7,485 nt of DNA from Vallitaleaceae bacterium (GTDB taxonomy: Bacteria > Bacillota > Clostridia > Lachnospirales > Vallitaleaceae). The DNA lies in the NCBI GenBank assembly GCA_027858555.1, contig JAQICP010000507.1, positions 1 to 7,485 on the forward strand, in the 5' to 3' direction. Positions 6,146 through 7,485 of the stretch are shown piece after piece; the stretch's first letter is position 1; the number at the start of each line of letters is the position of its first letter. A program made the position numbers and the translations under genes. The notes beneath the pieces are model-generated. The model was not told the origin of the DNA. It was given only the letters and a program-made list of their open reading frames with translations, and searched no databases.

Positions 6146-6167
6146 AATAGGTAGCATACTACCTATT
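6146..6167. promoter_or_regulatory. Operator-like inverted repeat on the flavodoxin promoter
   Basis: AATAGGTAG, spacer CATA, CTACCTATT: perfect 9-bp arms, 22 bp in all, typical in size for a MarR dimer site. It covers the predicted -10 box (6153-6158) and reaches the start site of the flavodoxin gene, so a bound protein would exclude RNA polymerase. The MarR-type gene next door is the obvious candidate. It also ends 8 bases before the -35 box of the peptidase promoter on the other strand. Confidence 0.7.
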
Positions 6168-6181
6168 ATAGTTGTTGTCAA
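6153..6181 (-). promoter_or_regulatory. Sigma-A-type promoter of the flavodoxin-domain gene
   Basis: On the minus strand a consensus TTGACA (6176-6181) is followed after 17 bases by TATGCT (6153-6158), a four-of-six match. Transcription would start near 6146, giving a leader of about 32 bases. The -35 box overlaps that of the divergent peptidase promoter. Confidence 0.65.
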
Positions 6182-6203
6182 CCCTAGTCAGCCATTATAT
6201 TAT
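6175..6203 (+). promoter_or_regulatory. Sigma-A-type promoter of the LD-carboxypeptidase-like gene
   Basis: TTGTCA (6175-6180) is followed after 17 bases by TATTAT (6198-6203); each box matches the consensus at five of six positions. Transcription would start near 6210. This lies beyond the upstream ATG at 6204, which supports translation from 6240. Confidence 0.6.
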
Positions 6204-6229
6204 ATGTTATTCTATACAAAACCGTTAAT

Positions 6230-6234
6230 GGAGG
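6230..6234 (+). promoter_or_regulatory. Ribosome binding site that fixes the peptidase start
   Basis: GGAGG lies five bases upstream of the ATG at 6240. The earlier in-frame ATGs at 6204 and 6228 have no such motif, and 6204 precedes the predicted transcription start. Confidence 0.85.
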
Positions 6235-6239
6235 TACCA

Positions 6240-7379
6240 ATGAATAACCCTATGCATACCCTGATAAAACCACCAAAACTTAACAGAGGTGATAAAGTAG
6301 CTACCGTCAGTTTGTCCTGGGGTGGTGCTGGTGATGATGATATATTGTGGCGTTACAAACAAGGTATACATCGACTGGTTGATGTATTCGGTTTAGAAGT
6401 GGTTGAAATGCCAAATACGTTATTGGGTTCTGATTATCTATATGACCATCCTAAAAAAAGGGCCGAAGACTTGATGGCTGCTTTTTTGGACCCTAGTATA
6501 AAAGCTATCGTTACCTGCATTGGCGGCATTGAAAGCATAAGAATGTTGCCATATATTGATTTTGATGTAATCCATGATCATCCAAAAGTATTCATTGGTT
6601 ATTCTGATACAACTTCGACACATCTGATGTGTCTAAGAGCAGGTCTTTCTTCAATATATGGGCCGACACTATTGGTGGACTTTGCAGAAAATGTCAATAT
6701 GGATGCGTACACCATAGATTCATTTCATAAAACCTGTTTTTCAACTGAACCTATCGGCATTATTAAACCTACCAAATATTGGACAAGTGAACACTTGCCT
6801 TGGCTTATTGAAAATAAAGATACCAAAAGAAAGTATCAGCTAAATGATGGACCTAGTCTTCTTCAAGGTTATATCAATCATGAGAAAAGTCAGCACACAA
6901 AAAACAACCCTAACCACACTTCAGATGATACTAATGAAACATCAATTACAAGAAATGCTGATTGGATTATCACTGGTCGGCTTCTAGGCGGTTGCCTTGA
7001 AGTGTTTGACAGTTTAAGAGGTACCTCTATATTCCCTACACTAGAACAATTTGAAGGTAGCATTCTCTTTTTTGAAACGTCTGAGGAAAAACCACCGGTA
7101 TGGTTCATTGAATGTGCCCTTAGAAATTATGGCATCACCGGTATACTAGGTAGAATTAAAGGGATGATCTGGGGCAAACCACAAAATGAGGCACTCTATG
7201 ATGATTATAATGAAGTCATCAAAAAAGTCCTAAAAGAATTCGGACGCGCGGATATGCCTGTCCTGGTCAATATGAACTTTGGTCATACAGAACCTAAATT
7301 TTGCATTCCGTATGGCAGCCTGGCAGAAATCGATACTTATAATAAAACCTTTAGAATACTTGAATCAGGTGTGTGCTAA
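6240..7379 (+). CDS. S66-family LD-carboxypeptidase / MccF-like peptidase
   Basis: A 379-residue protein of the serine peptidase S66 family, whose members cut the L,D bond of cell-wall tetrapeptides (LdcA) or inactivate microcin C-type peptide-nucleotides (MccF). Residues 12-26 (KLNRGDKVATVSLSW) are the usual family start. The nucleophile is Ser122 in GYSD (120-123). The catalytic Glu is probably Glu279 in ILFFET, and His349 in NFGHTEP completes the triad; the Glu-His distance of 70 is close to that of LdcA and MccF. CIGG (93-96) and GGCLEVFD (250-257) are also typical. The protein is longer than usual, and a hydrophilic Asn/Thr/Lys-rich stretch at about 214-238 looks like an insertion. No signal peptide is present, so it acts in the cytoplasm, in peptidoglycan recycling or peptide detoxification; MccF-like is slightly favoured. 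It diverges from the flavodoxin gene through interlocked promoters. Confidence 0.88.
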   Translation: MNNPMHTLIKPPKLNRGDKVATVSLSWGGAGDDDILWRYKQGIHRLVDVFGLEVVEMPNTLLGSDYLYDHPKKRAEDLMAAFLDPSIKAIVTCIGGIESIRMLPYIDFDVIHDHPKVFIGYSDTTSTHLMCLRAGLSSIYGPTLLVDFAENVNMDAYTIDSFHKTCFSTEPIGIIKPTKYWTSEHLPWLIENKDTKRKYQLNDGPSLLQGYINHEKSQHTKNNPNHTSDDTNETSITRNADWIITGRLLGGCLEVFDSLRGTSIFPTLEQFEGSILFFETSEEKPPVWFIECALRNYGITGILGRIKGMIWGKPQNEALYDDYNEVIKKVLKEFGRADMPVLVNMNFGHTEPKFCIPYGSLAEIDTYNKTFRILESGVC

Positions 7380-7391
7380 ACAAGCCCATAC

Positions 7392-7418
7392 TACCAAATA
7401 CTTAACAGACATTTGGTA
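7392..7418. repeat. Inverted repeat downstream of the peptidase gene
   Basis: TACCAAAT and ATTTGGTA form a perfect 8-bp stem with an 11-base loop, starting 12 bases after the stop codon. An alternative pairing (TTAAC at 7402-7406 with GTTAA at 7420-7424) overlaps it. The place suits a terminator, but the stem is AT-rich and no T-run follows on either strand, so termination is uncertain. Confidence 0.45.
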
Positions 7419-7426
7419 AGTTAACA

Positions 7427-7485
7427 TCATAATGGAATCCCGCCTTCACCAATAATTGACTTCACCTGCTTCAAACATATTTTAC
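7427..7485 (-). CDS. Possible 3' end of a leftward gene cut by the window edge
   Basis: One minus-strand frame is open from the window edge for 18 codons and ends with TGA at 7427-7429, giving a tail KQVKSIIGEGGIPL. The other two minus-strand frames are closed. A stretch this short is open by chance fairly often, and I recognise no family, so this is only a pointer to look at the adjoining sequence. Confidence 0.18.
   Translation of the reverse strand, partial: KICLKQVKSIIGEGGIPL

Overview
The window looks like chromosomal DNA from a low-GC, plant-polysaccharide-degrading member of the Clostridia (Firmicutes/Bacillota). The grounds are strong AGGAGG-type ribosome binding sites, sigma-A-type promoters, short lipoprotein signal peptides of Gram-positive style, a secreted GH10 xylanase, and a small clostridial-type BFD-like [2Fe-2S] protein. 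The exact genus cannot be read from the sequence. I see no transposase, integrase, CRISPR array, tRNA or rRNA.

Layout. Bases 1-351 hold no gene I can support. 352-1905 (minus) encodes a lipoprotein with a WD40-type beta-propeller followed by an OmpA-type peptidoglycan-binding domain; it is visibly more GC-rich than its neighbours. After about 300 bases of AT-rich spacer, 2206-4783 (minus) is a two-gene operon: a large lipid-anchored GH10 endo-xylanase with two CBM9-like modules is transcribed first, and a 70-residue BFD-like [2Fe-2S] protein follows after only 16 bases. The 414-base gap upstream (4784-5197) carries a good xylanase promoter. Just downstream of its start site lies a 14-bp palindrome differing by one base from the CelR/CebR-type LacI-family operator of cellulolytic actinobacteria. 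The far side of the gap has the promoter of the next gene.

5198-5647 (plus) encodes a MarR-type regulator. Its stop codon overlaps the stop of a convergent flavodoxin-domain gene (5644-6114, minus). The flavodoxin gene and an S66-family LD-carboxypeptidase/MccF-like peptidase gene (6240-7379, plus) diverge from a compact 125-base region. There the two predicted promoters have interlocked -35 boxes, and a perfect inverted repeat with 9-bp arms sits on the flavodoxin -10 box. The simplest model is that the neighbouring MarR protein binds this repeat and controls the flavodoxin gene, perhaps also the peptidase gene.

The window thus has three modules: an envelope lipoprotein of unknown role; a xylan-use operon probably under a LacI-family regulator encoded elsewhere; and a MarR/flavodoxin/peptidase cluster that looks like a stress or detoxification unit. 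For two genes (MarR and peptidase) I moved the start downstream to the ATG that has a ribosome binding site. No convincing rho-independent terminator was found anywhere.
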